Part shown: positions 27,364 to 36,600 of the stretch, piece after piece
Numbering within the stretch: position 1 is the stretch's first letter
Layout of the letters: each line of letters begins with the position of its first letter
From: Acidimicrobiales bacterium
GTDB lineage: Bacteria; Actinomycetota; Acidimicrobiia; Acidimicrobiales; Aldehydirespiratoraceae
NCBI GenBank assembly: GCA_029263195.1
Contig: JAJCXX010000082.1
Span: 1 to 64,000, forward strand
Direction: 5' to 3'
Length of the DNA stretch: 64,000 nucleotides
Translations under genes and position numbers: made by a program
Notes under the pieces: generated by a model
Database searches by the model: none
The model's input: the letters and a program-made list of their open reading frames with translations, nothing else
Told to the model about the DNA's origin: nothing

Positions 27364-28122
27364 CTACCGGCGGCTCAGGAGTTTCATCTCGTCGAGCACC
27401 ATCTCGGCGGTGGGCTCCATCATCTCGTCGACGATCTTCCCGTCGACCAAGAACACCGCCCGGTCGGCATGGGAAGCGGCAACCGGGTCGTGGGTGACCA
27501 TCACGATGGTCTGCCCGAGGTTGTCGACCGCATCGCGCATGAAATCGAGGATCTCGGCACCGGTGGTGGAGTCGAGATTTCCGGTCGGCTCGTCGGCGAA
27601 GATGATCTCCGGGTTGGAGGCGAGTGCTCTGGCAACGGCCACACGCTGTTGTTGCCCACCCGACAGCTCGCTGGGGCGATGGCTGGTCCGATCGGCCAGA
27701 CCCACGGCGTCGATCACGCGGTCGAGCCATTCCTGATCGGGATCACGTCCGGCGAGATCCATGGGAAGAGTGATGTTCTCGAGCGCGGTGAGGGTGGGCA
27801 CCAAATTGAACGCCTGGAACACGAAGCCGATCTTGTCTCGACGCAACAGCGTGAGGTTGCGCTCCGACAGGGTCGAGAGGTCGGTGTCGCCGATGAAGAC
27901 CCGGCCGTCGGTGAGGGTGTCGAGGCCGGCCAAGCAATGCATCAGGGTCGACTTTCCCGATCCCGATGGTCCCATGATCGCGCTGAAGTGCCCTCGTTCG
28001 AATTCTGCAGTGACTCCGTCGAGTGCCCTGACTTCGGTGTCGCCACTGCCGTAGAACTTGGTGGCGCCGATGGCGCGTGCCGCGACATCGGTCTCGATGC
28101 CTGTGGTCGTGGTGGATGGCAC
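27364..28122 (-). CDS. LolD/MacB-type ABC transporter ATP-binding protein (cassette A)
   Basis: A 252-residue ATPase partner of the permease downstream. Walker A is GPSGSGKST, the Q-loop lies in GFVFQAFNLVP, the signature is LSGGQQQRV, Walker B is IIFADEPTGNLDS and the switch His is in MVTHDP. The ADEPTGNLD and long Q-loop forms are typical of the LolD/MacB/FtsE group. It has the same length as the ATPase at 30740-31498, and the two share runs such as TEVRAL and FSAIMGPSGSGKST/FTAIMGPSGSGKST, so they arose by duplication. About 72 bp separates it from the upstream cassette. Confidence 0.93.
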   Translation of the reverse strand: MPSTTTTGIETDVAARAIGATKFYGSGDTEVRALDGVTAEFERGHFSAIMGPSGSGKSTLMHCLAGLDTLTDGRVFIGDTDLSTLSERNLTLLRRDKIGFVFQAFNLVPTLTALENITLPMDLAGRDPDQEWLDRVIDAVGLADRTSHRPSELSGGQQQRVAVARALASNPEIIFADEPTGNLDSTTGAEILDFMRDAVDNLGQTIVMVTHDPVAASHADRAVFLVDGKIVDEMMEPTAEMVLDEMKLLSRR

Positions 28123-28194
28123 CTGGCCGCCTCCGAATTGTTGACGAGTTACTGAGGGTAACGCTACGAGCTTGGTCGAACAGGGCGACGCCGC

Positions 28195-30738
28195 TCAAGT
28201 ATGACTGATGGCATCAAGAACATTGAGCCGACCAGCGCGCCTCGCCGGCAGCCATGCTGCCACCAGACCGGCTGCCGCAGCCACCGCCACGAGGAGGGTG
28301 ATCCTCAGGAAGGGAACGTTGAGCGAGCCGGCGAAATCAGCCGGAAGGGCCGACACGACGCCCCACCCGAACAGAAGACCGACAGCAACGCCGAGCAGTG
28401 CCCCGAACAGGGCCACGAGAGCGGCCTCCCAGCGCACCATGCGGCGCACCTGACGGCGGGTCATACCGACCGCTCGGAGCAGCCCGAGTTCGCGTGTTCG
28501 TTCGTGAACGGAGAGGGCCAGCGTGTTGGCGATTCCGATCAGCGCGATGACGATGGCCAGCGCCAACAAGGCGTTGACGACGGTGAGGGCACTGTCGATG
28601 CTCGCCTCGAATCTCTCCTGGAACTCGGCGGCACTGTCGATCGAGACCTGCGGATACCTCTGCTGGATCTGGTCGATGAGGGGTTGAGCGGCGGCTGCGC
28701 TGACCCCGTCGGCCAGCGATGCGGCCACCCACTGGTCGACGGCAGCAGCGCCGGCGTCGTCGAAGACCTGGACCGGAACGATCGGACTGTCGAGAATGGT
28801 GTCGTCGTCGTAGGTGGCGGCAACTTTGAGGAAAGCCGCATCGCCGCTCGCGAACTCGACCGTGACCGTGTCGCCGACACCGACGCCCATATCTTCCGCC
28901 TTGTCGGTGTGAAGCACGATCACGTCGGTGACATCGGCTGCCGGAAGCGTTCCGCTCTGCAGATCGAGCGACAGCAATAATCCCATGCTGGACAGATCGG
29001 CCGCGATCATGTCGGTGACAAATCCGGCGAGGCGGACCTCGTCGTATCGAAATCCGGTGACCGCCGCGAACTGGCCGGTGTCGGCCAGGTCGGCAGCCAG
29101 CTTCGGGGTGACCCCGGCGTCGCTGTCGTCGATGATCAGATAGTCGGCTTGCACTGAGCTTTCGAGGAGCTCACCGAGACGCGACTTGACCGACTCGCCG
29201 ACGATCAGAACGGTGCTGACCAGCGATAGTCCGATCATCAGGGCGGCGCCGGTGGTGGCGGTGCGGCGGGGGTTGCGCGAAGCGTTTTCGCGGGCCAGCC
29301 GGCCGGCGGTTCCCATGCCCTTGGCGACGGGCCATCCGAGTCCGCGGGAGACCGGTTCGGCGATCACCGGGCTGACGAGTGTCACTCCCAGAAACACCGC
29401 AGCCGCCGCGAATCCGAGGACGAGGACGACATTGAGGGTGCTGCTCGGTGGACTGATCAGACCGAATCCGCCGACCGCGATCCCGATCGAGAGCAGAGTC
29501 GAGCCCACCACGAGGCGACGACGAGAACTCTGATGCCCCAACGTCGCGCCGTCCCTGAGGGCAGCCATCGGCGCCACGCTTGCCGCGGCGCGGGCGGGAG
29601 CGAGGGCCGATACGAGAGTGACACCGATACCCAGAGTGAGAGCGAGCACGATGGTGCGCAGCGACACGATGATCGGTGAATCGGGGAGGCTTGCGCCGAG
29701 TGCGTCGAACAGCGCTATCAGCCCTTGGGCTATGCCCACCCCCGCGAGCAGGCCGATGAGCGATGCGATCAAGCCGACAGCCAGTGCCTCGCCCAGAACG
29801 GTACGCCTGATCTGTCGGGTGTCGGCGCCGAGGGCCCGCAGCAGGCCCATCTCACGGACGCGCTGTCCGAGGATGATCGAGAACGTGTTGTAGATGATGA
29901 ATATCGACACGAACAGCGACACGATCGCGAATCCGAGCAACACGTTGCCGACGATGTCGACTCCTTGGTTGAAGTCGGCCTTCTGTTCGGCGTTGAGCGT
30001 CGCTTGGTCGACGATCTCGACACCGTAGGTCGGGATCACCTGCGATATCTCGGCAACTACGGCAGCGGCGTCGGTGTCGGTGTCGAGTCGAATAGCGATT
30101 TCGTCGACGGTTCCGGGGACGCCGAACAGTCGCTGAGCCTCGTCGAGGCTCACGTGCATCAGGACTGCGCCCAGCGTGTCGTTGGCCGAACCGAATCGGG
30201 TCGTTCCGGTGAGCGTTGCATCCTCGACCACACCAATCGGGGTGATGAGGTCGTAGGTCGATCCCACCACGAAGCCGTTGGAGGTTGCCGCGTCGACGTC
30301 CATCGAGAATTCGGCGGTCTCGTCGGGGGCACTGCCTTCGATCAACGCGAAGGCTCCGAGTCCCTCGTCGTCGACCCAGGAGAATGTGAGTTGTGGTGGT
30401 CCGACCGAGTTGATGGTGGTGCCGTCGGACTTCACGGGCTGCATGGCGCTTTCGTCACCCTCGACGAAACCAACCGCCAATCGGATTCCGTCGATAGCGG
30501 CGATCTCATCGACCAAGGTCTCATCGAGGGGTACGGGTTCACCGAATTCGCTGACCGGCCGAACCTGGAGGTCGGTTCCGGCGGTGATCTCGTCGGAGAG
30601 ATCGCCGAAGCTCGACCGCAATCCGTCGCTGAGCACGAAGCTGGCCACCACGAAGCCGACTCCCAGAACCACCGCGAAGGTGGTCATGGCGAACCGGGCC
30701 TTGTTGGCGCCGAGATTTCGGAAGGTGAGTCTGAGCAT
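28195..30738 (-). CDS. MacB/FtsX-type ABC transporter permease (cassette B)
   Basis: An 847-residue permease with the same two-FtsX-domain plan as cassette A: extracytoplasmic domains at about residues 40-250 and 500-700, and FtsX motifs SIILGQRVREMGLLRALGA and LSVHERTRELGLLRAVGMT. I choose the ATG at 30738, one base after the ATPase stop, because it gives MLRLTFRN, matching the paralogue; a GTG at 30747 would add three residues. Its periplasmic-side loops differ strongly from cassette A while the membrane parts are close, suggesting that the two copies act on different partners. Confidence 0.9.
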   Translation of the reverse strand: MLRLTFRNLGANKARFAMTTFAVVLGVGFVVASFVLSDGLRSSFGDLSDEITAGTDLQVRPVSEFGEPVPLDETLVDEIAAIDGIRLAVGFVEGDESAMQPVKSDGTTINSVGPPQLTFSWVDDEGLGAFALIEGSAPDETAEFSMDVDAATSNGFVVGSTYDLITPIGVVEDATLTGTTRFGSANDTLGAVLMHVSLDEAQRLFGVPGTVDEIAIRLDTDTDAAAVVAEISQVIPTYGVEIVDQATLNAEQKADFNQGVDIVGNVLLGFAIVSLFVSIFIIYNTFSIILGQRVREMGLLRALGADTRQIRRTVLGEALAVGLIASLIGLLAGVGIAQGLIALFDALGASLPDSPIIVSLRTIVLALTLGIGVTLVSALAPARAAASVAPMAALRDGATLGHQSSRRRLVVGSTLLSIGIAVGGFGLISPPSSTLNVVLVLGFAAAAVFLGVTLVSPVIAEPVSRGLGWPVAKGMGTAGRLARENASRNPRRTATTGAALMIGLSLVSTVLIVGESVKSRLGELLESSVQADYLIIDDSDAGVTPKLAADLADTGQFAAVTGFRYDEVRLAGFVTDMIAADLSSMGLLLSLDLQSGTLPAADVTDVIVLHTDKAEDMGVGVGDTVTVEFASGDAAFLKVAATYDDDTILDSPIVPVQVFDDAGAAAVDQWVAASLADGVSAAAAQPLIDQIQQRYPQVSIDSAAEFQERFEASIDSALTVVNALLALAIVIALIGIANTLALSVHERTRELGLLRAVGMTRRQVRRMVRWEAALVALFGALLGVAVGLLFGWGVVSALPADFAGSLNVPFLRITLLVAVAAAAGLVAAWLPARRAGRLNVLDAISHT

Positions 30739-30739
30739 T

Positions 30740-31498
30740 TCAGTCACCCAGTCGCTTCATGGCATCGAGGACTTTGTCGGGGGTCGGATCGGCCAGGTCG
30801 TCGACAATGCGGCCATCGGCGAGGAAGACAACGCGGTCGGAGTAGGAGGCGGCCACCGGGTCGTGGGTCACCATGACGATGGTCTGATCCATCTCCCGAA
30901 CCGCTCGACGCATGAAATCGAGCATCTCCGCCCCGGAGGTCGAGTCGAGATTGCCGGTTGGTTCATCGGCGAAGATCAGCTCCGGCCGGCTGGCGAGGGC
31001 TCGGGCGACCGCAACACGTTGCTGCTGTCCGCCCGACAACTCACCCGGGCGGTGCTCCAGACGGTCAGCAAGCCCCACAGTGCTGATCACAGTGTCGAGC
31101 CAGACCGGGTCGGGGTCCACCCCGGCGAGGTCCATCGGCAGAGTGATGTTCTCGAGCGCAGAGAGCGTCGGCACCAGGTTGTATGCCTGGAACACGAATC
31201 CGATTCGATCCCGGCGCAGCAGCGTGAGCTGTCTCTCGCTGAGAGAAGTGAGGTCGGTTCCACCGATGACGATCGAACCGTTGGTGATTCTGTCGAGACC
31301 GGCGAGGCAGTGCATGAGGGTCGACTTGCCGGAACCGGAGGGCCCCATGATCGCGGTGAAGCGTCCTTGCTGAAACTCGACGTCGATGCCGTTGAGGGCG
31401 CGAACTTCGGTCTCTCCCTTGCCGTAGAACTTGTCGACGGCGATGGCGCGGGCGGCGATTGTCTCGCTGGCCGGAAGGTGGGTGGTGAGTAGTGTCAT
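30740..31498 (-). CDS. LolD/MacB-type ABC transporter ATP-binding protein (cassette B)
   Basis: A 252-residue ATPase with Walker A GPSGSGKST, signature LSGGQQQRV, Walker B LIFADEPTGNLDS and switch His in MVTHDP. It is paralogous to the ATPase at 27364-28122 and equal to it in length. AAAAGG followed by 7 nt gives a fair ribosome site before the ATG at 31498. It follows the response regulator gene by 134 bp on the same strand, as in two-component-controlled ABC systems for antimicrobial peptide or envelope stress. That functional link is inference from order. Confidence 0.93.
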   Translation of the reverse strand: MTLLTTHLPASETIAARAIAVDKFYGKGETEVRALNGIDVEFQQGRFTAIMGPSGSGKSTLMHCLAGLDRITNGSIVIGGTDLTSLSERQLTLLRRDRIGFVFQAYNLVPTLSALENITLPMDLAGVDPDPVWLDTVISTVGLADRLEHRPGELSGGQQQRVAVARALASRPELIFADEPTGNLDSTSGAEMLDFMRRAVREMDQTIVMVTHDPVAASYSDRVVFLADGRIVDDLADPTPDKVLDAMKRLGD

Positions 31499-31604
31499 TG
31501 ACAGACCTTTTCGCTGAGAATGCGGCGGCGGATGGTTGGGATGCCGATTGACTGAACGCTACGGAAACCCACCCGTTTCGACGTCGGACCGAGAGCTGAT
31601 TCGG

Positions 31605-31624
31605 GGTCCTCCGACAGGAGGATC
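31605..31624 (-). terminator. Hairpin downstream of the response regulator gene, no U-tract
   Basis: TCCTCC-GACA-GGAGGA forms a stem with a 4-nt loop, extended by one G-T and one G-C pair, 8 nt after the stop of the response regulator on the minus strand. No T-run follows, so termination is uncertain. It could instead process the transcript or moderate read-through from the two-component genes into the ABC cassettes. Confidence 0.35.
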
Positions 31625-31632
31625 TATGGCGT

Positions 31633-32307
31633 TCAGGTCTCGCCCGGCCGGACGAGACCCGACTCGTACGCCGCCACCACGGCCTGCACCCGGTCGCGGA
31701 CGCCGAGCTTCATCAACACCCGACCGACATGGGTCTTGACTGTGGTTTCGCCCACGTAGAGGGCCTCAGCGATCTCGGCGTTGGACATCCCTGCGGCCAT
31801 GGCCTCGAGGACCTCGGTCTCCCGCTCGGTCAGGTCGGCGAGGCCGGGAACGGATTCGGCCGAGGCGTGAGTGGTGCGAGTGAACTCTTCGACGAGTCGC
31901 CGTGTCACCGAGGGCGACAGTAGGGATTCCCCGGCGGCAACCACCCGAACCGCATCGATGAGCTGTTCGGCGGGCGTGTCCTTTAGTAGGAAGCCGGCTG
32001 CGCCGGCCCGAAGAGCCCGGTAGACGTAGTCGTCGAGATCGAACGTCGTGAGTATCAGGACCCGCGAGTCGACATCGGGATCGTCGCTCAACACCCGCGT
32101 GGCATCAACTCCATCCATCTCCGGCATACGGATGTCCATGAGCACCACGTCGGGTCTGCGACGCCGGACCTCGTCGATGGCAGCACGACCATCGGCGGCC
32201 TCACCAACTACTTCGATCCCCGAGTCTGAATCGAGAATCATGGTGAAGCCGGTTCGCATCAGAGCTTGGTCGTCGACCACGACGACTCGGATCGGCGGGG
32301 TTGTCAT
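31633..32307 (-). CDS. NarL/LuxR-family response regulator
   Basis: A 224-residue regulator. The receiver domain has the acidic pair near residues 12-13 (VVDDQALMR), the phospho-acceptor Asp58 in VVLMDIRMPEMDG, a Thr in LILTTFD and Lys in FLLKDTP. The C-terminal LuxR-type helix-turn-helix starts LTERETEVLEAMAAGMSNAEIAEAL, with VKTHVGRVLMKLGVRDR as recognition helix. The start overlaps the histidine kinase stop by 4 bp, so the two are translated together as a cognate pair. The co-directional ABC cassettes are the obvious candidate targets. Confidence 0.95.
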   Translation of the reverse strand: MTTPPIRVVVVDDQALMRTGFTMILDSDSGIEVVGEAADGRAAIDEVRRRRPDVVLMDIRMPEMDGVDATRVLSDDPDVDSRVLILTTFDLDDYVYRALRAGAAGFLLKDTPAEQLIDAVRVVAAGESLLSPSVTRRLVEEFTRTTHASAESVPGLADLTERETEVLEAMAAGMSNAEIAEALYVGETTVKTHVGRVLMKLGVRDRVQAVVAAYESGLVRPGET

Positions 32308-33533
32308 GAGGCGTATTCCACAGGAAATCGAGCTGACACGCGGAATCCGCCGCCGCTTGCGGGACCGCTGCGAAGCGAACCTCCGAATGCTTCGACCCGC
32401 TCTCTCATCCCGAGCAGACCTTGGCCGTTGCCGGTCGTGGCCGGTCCGGTAGCCGAACCGCGGCCATCGTCGCTGACCTCGACACAGAACTCATCTGACA
32501 GGTACACCAGCCGGACCGTGGCTTGGGCCGGCCCGGCGTGTTTGAGAGCGTTGGTGAGCGATTCCTGAACGATCCGGTAGGCCGACAGTTCGATGCTGGC
32601 AGGCAGAGGCCGCGGATCGCCGACCAGCACCACCGTGACCGGCAATCCGGCGTCCTCACATTGCCTCGCCAGCCGGTCGAGGTCCTGGAGGCTCGGAGCG
32701 GGAGCCAGCTCGATCTCATCGGTGTCGCTACGAAGAACATCGAGAACTCGGCGCATTTCGTTCAGCGATTCTCGCCCGGTGGACTCGATGGCGGAGATGG
32801 CCTCGGCGGCCTGATCGGGCTGATCCTGCAACAAGCGACGAGCCGCTCCGGCCTGCACCACCATCACGCTCATCGAATGGGCGACGACATCGTGGAGCTC
32901 CCGGGCGATGCGGGTGCGTTCCTCGCTCACAGCACGGCGGGCCTCCAGGTCGCGGTTGTGGGCCGTACGGGCGGCCTTCTGTTCGAGTTCGTCGAGATAA
33001 GCCCGGCGGTTGCGGAGATTGTCGCCGAAGATCCACGCGCTCACGAACAGAAGTGAGTTGACCGGCACCGAGAACCACGGCAGATCCTCCTGAGGCGCGA
33101 GGACACCCACGAGAGCAACGAACATGGCCGACGATCCGGCAGCCAGACCGTGTTGCAACGATCGAGGCCGGTCGACGTGGGCGGCCACGCTGTAGATCAT
33201 GATCAAGATGTTGGGACCGGCCGACTGATCCGGGAAGTCGAGTACCCAGTATGGAAGTGTGAACGCCACCGTGAGCCAGAGGGCGGCTACGGGGTTGCGG
33301 CGTCGGTAGGCCAAAGGGAGATTGACCAGGACTATGAGGCTCCAGCCCAAGCCCCCCAAGTTCCGCTCGCCGGAGTCGGGTTCCGAAACCACCCCCAGGA
33401 TCACGGCAGTGACAACAAAGATCGTGGCCAGGATGGCATCGGCCGCGAAGTGATGCTGACGGGCCCATTCGATGGGATTCTTCACGGCTTGCACCCCACC
33501 ACGGTACGGAACTTGGGACAGTCGCCGCATCAT
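32304..33533 (-). CDS. Sensor histidine kinase, HisKA_3/DesK-type
   Basis: About 409 residues: four or five membrane helices (first at VFAADAILATIFVV-like positions near 25), a short coiled coil, then the HisKA_3 dimerisation domain with the phospho-acceptor His in RIARELHDVVAHSMSVM. The ATPase domain has VQESLTNALKHA (N-box), VSDDGRG and GNGQGLLGMRERV. This type pairs with NarL-family regulators, matching the overlapping next gene. The start is unsure. An AAGGAGG sequence directly abuts the tandem ATGs at 33533/33530, which is too close to be ideal, and GTG at 33485, preceded by GGTGGGG, starts nearer the first helix. There is no large extracellular sensor domain, so membrane-borne signals are likely. 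Confidence 0.9.
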   Translation of the reverse strand: MMRRLSQVPYRGGVQAVKNPIEWARQHHFAADAILATIFVVTAVILGVVSEPDSGERNLGGLGWSLIVLVNLPLAYRRRNPVAALWLTVAFTLPYWVLDFPDQSAGPNILIMIYSVAAHVDRPRSLQHGLAAGSSAMFVALVGVLAPQEDLPWFSVPVNSLLFVSAWIFGDNLRNRRAYLDELEQKAARTAHNRDLEARRAVSEERTRIARELHDVVAHSMSVMVVQAGAARRLLQDQPDQAAEAISAIESTGRESLNEMRRVLDVLRSDTDEIELAPAPSLQDLDRLARQCEDAGLPVTVVLVGDPRPLPASIELSAYRIVQESLTNALKHAGPAQATVRLVYLSDEFCVEVSDDGRGSATGPATTGNGQGLLGMRERVEAFGGSLRSGPASGGGFRVSARFPVEYAS

Positions 33534-33592
33534 CCTCCTTGGGGAAGCAGGATCGTCCTCGCGAACGATGCAGCCTCCCACCACCTTGGGCA

Positions 33593-33598
33593 TACGCT
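33593..33598 (+). promoter_or_regulatory. Putative leaderless -10 box (TACGCT) for the cyclase/AAA gene
   Basis: TACGCT lies 6 nt before the GTG at 33605 in the divergent space between the histidine kinase and the cyclase gene. No Shine-Dalgarno sequence is seen. Confidence 0.45.
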
Positions 33599-33604
33599 GT
33601 AACG

Positions 33605-36600
33605 GTGAACTGTCCATCGTGTGGTACGTCGGTTCTCGCCGACGACAGGTTCTGTTCCAGCTGCGGGCACGAGATATCGGCTCGTGGAGATGAGCGACGG
33701 GTCGTCACGGTCCTGTTTGCCGACATCGTCGGCTTTACAGGTTTCTCCGAGACGCGCGACCCGGAACAGGTCAAGAACCTCGTTGATCGTTGCTTCGCAC
33801 TTCTTGCCGACGACATCAGCTCATTCGGCGGCCGTGTCGACAAGGTCGTCGGCGACGCGATCATCGCCTTGTTCGGCGCGCCGATCGCCCACGAGGACGA
33901 TGCCGAACGAGCGGTTCGCGCCGCGCTGCGCATGCAGGAGACCGTCGAGAACTACGACACCGAATCCGGGGTCGGGATTCGTCTGCGGATCGGGATCAAC
34001 ACCGGCGAGGTGTTGGTTGGAGCCATTACCGCGGGCGATGAATACACGGCGATGGGCGATGTGGTCAACACGGCGTCGCGTCTCCAGACCGCCGCTCAGC
34101 CCGGAACCGTGATTGTCGGCTCCGATACGCATTCGGCCACCGCTGAGGTCATCCACTACCAGTCGCTCGGAATGCTCCACGCCCGTGGCCGTGACTCGTC
34201 GATCGAGACGTGGCGGGCGCTCGAACCGGTTGGTCGCCCCGGCGAACGTCGTAACGGCCCCGACACACCGATGCTCGGCCGCGAACCGGAGTTGGCTCTT
34301 CTGCGCCGATCGGTGTCGTCGGCCGTGCGTAGAAGCCGTGCGCAATTGATCACTCTCACCGGAGAGTCAGGAGTGGGAAAGACGCGTCTGGCGGTCGAAG
34401 TGGCAGAGTTCGCTCGCTACGACCACGACGCCTTGATACTCACCGGCCGTTGCCTCCCCTACGGAGAGGCCAACGTCTGGGGTCCGGTGGCCGAAGCCAT
34501 ACGGGGCGTGATCGGTGTCGAGCCGTCAGACAGCGACGCGGTGGCCAGAAGCGTGGTCCTCGAGAGTGTCGGGGCAGCCGTGGGAGACGACTCCGATGAA
34601 GCCGAAATTGTGCGGACCACCGAGGGGCTCCTCTTTCTTCTCGGCCACGAGAGTCAGTTCGCTCGTCTCGAACGCGATCGGGCCGCCGCGGAAGGAATGA
34701 GGGCCCTGCGTGTCTACCTCGACGCCCTCGCCCTTCGAACTCCGATCGTGCTGTGGTTCAGCGACATTCATTGGGCCGACGACGCGGTTCTGCATCTCCT
34801 CGACGACATCCTCGAACGACTGGCGCGGCGCCAGATGGTGGTCTTGGTGTCGGCCCGAACCGCCGTATACGAGCGATGGACTCCGAAGTCGGGGCTGTTC
34901 AATGCGCTCACCCTGGGTATCGAACCTCTCGACGACGTTGCCGCGAGTCTCCTTGTTGCCGAGTTGCTGCCCGGCGTGTCCGACGATCTTCGCAGCCAGG
35001 TTGTGGAGCGATCGGCCGGAAATCCATTGTTCATTGAGGAGATGGCGCGAATGCTGGCGACGACCGGCGACGCGGTTGTCGATTCGCTGCCGGCCAACAT
35101 TCGAAGCGCCATCAGTGCCCGGCTCGACGGCCTGCCCGACGACGCTAGGAGCCTGGTCGAGGACGCCGCGGTTCTCGGAATCCGGGGCGAAGTAGAGGCA
35201 TTGAAGCGCATGGTCGAGGTCGACCGCTCCCAGGTCGATGTCGAAGAGGCCCTCCGCGATCTCGAAAGAGCCGATCTTGTCGAAACTCAGGGAGGGATCT
35301 GGTCGTTCAGGTCGAATCTCGTGAGGGAGGTCGCCTACGGGCGAGTTACGAAATCCGACCGGTCGAGGCGCCACGCCGGAATCGCCATGTGGCTCGAGTT
35401 TCACAAGCCATCGGCGGCCGCCACAATTGCGTTCCACTACCGGTCGGCAGCGGAGCTCGTGACCGATCTGGGGCCGGTCGACGGACTTCCCGAGGACCTG
35501 ACCGACAGGGCCATCGACTGGACGGTTCGTGCCGCTCGCGACAACTCCGGCACCAGCGCGATCGAACGGTCGGAGCGTCTCTACGGCGCCGCCCTGCTGC
35601 TCATGAATCCCACCGATCCACGTCGGGCCGAAGTGTTGCTGGAGAGAGCATCGGCTGCAGTCCAGATGGCGAGAGTGAAGCCGGCTCGTGCCGATCTAGC
35701 TGAGGCATCTCCGCTGCTCAAGGAGCTCGACGACGATCGTCTTCGCGCCAAGGAGGCGTTGATAGAGAGCGAGCTGGCTCAGTGGACCAACGATCAGGCA
35801 CTGGCTCTGGAAAGGGCAGAAGCGGCACTCCGACTCGCCCGGGATCTCAACGAACCGATTCTCGTTGCCGACGGCTTGAGGCGCCGCGGCATGGTGCAGC
35901 TGTTCATGGGTCGCAACGCTGAGTCCGAGCAATCGATCACTGCCGCCCTCGAGTGCTATGAGAAGGCGGAGCATGCCGCCGGGATGGCCTGGGCCCTGCA
36001 GAACCTGGCGTGGTTGTCGTTCACTTCTGGTCATATGAACGAAGCCGAGTCTCGCCTCACCGATTCGATCGAAGCGTTCGATTCTCTCGGCGACGGGGCC
36101 GGCCAAGCTTGGTCGCGCGGATTGCTCGCATACGTGCGAATTCACTCCGGCCGGTTCGCCGAGGCCGAGGTCCTGGCGCAACGAACCCTCGAAGAAGCTC
36201 GGGAGCGGGGCGATCACTGGGGCGAGGCCATGATGAACGTGGCGTTGGCCACGGCGGCTCTCTGGACCGGCCGAATCGATGAAGCGGTGGAGCGGGCGGC
36301 CCACGCTCAGGCGATGTTCCCGGTCGACTCCGATCCCGGTGGCTATCTCCAGGCGGTAGCGGTTGCCGGTAGAAGCCTGGTTCAGGCCGGTCGCGTGTCC
36401 GAAGGGTTGGCGCTCCTCCGCGAGTCCGGGATCGGAGCGAAGTCCGATGACCCAAGGTCGGAAATGCTCGGGATAGTTCTCTCCAGCGCGGCGGCGATGG
36501 CGGGCGATCTTTCCGAGCCGCAGCGAGGGGCGGGTCCGGTCGCCGACTTTGATCCCGACATCATCGGCGAGTCCGATCGGGTGGCCGCGGTGGCTCTGAA

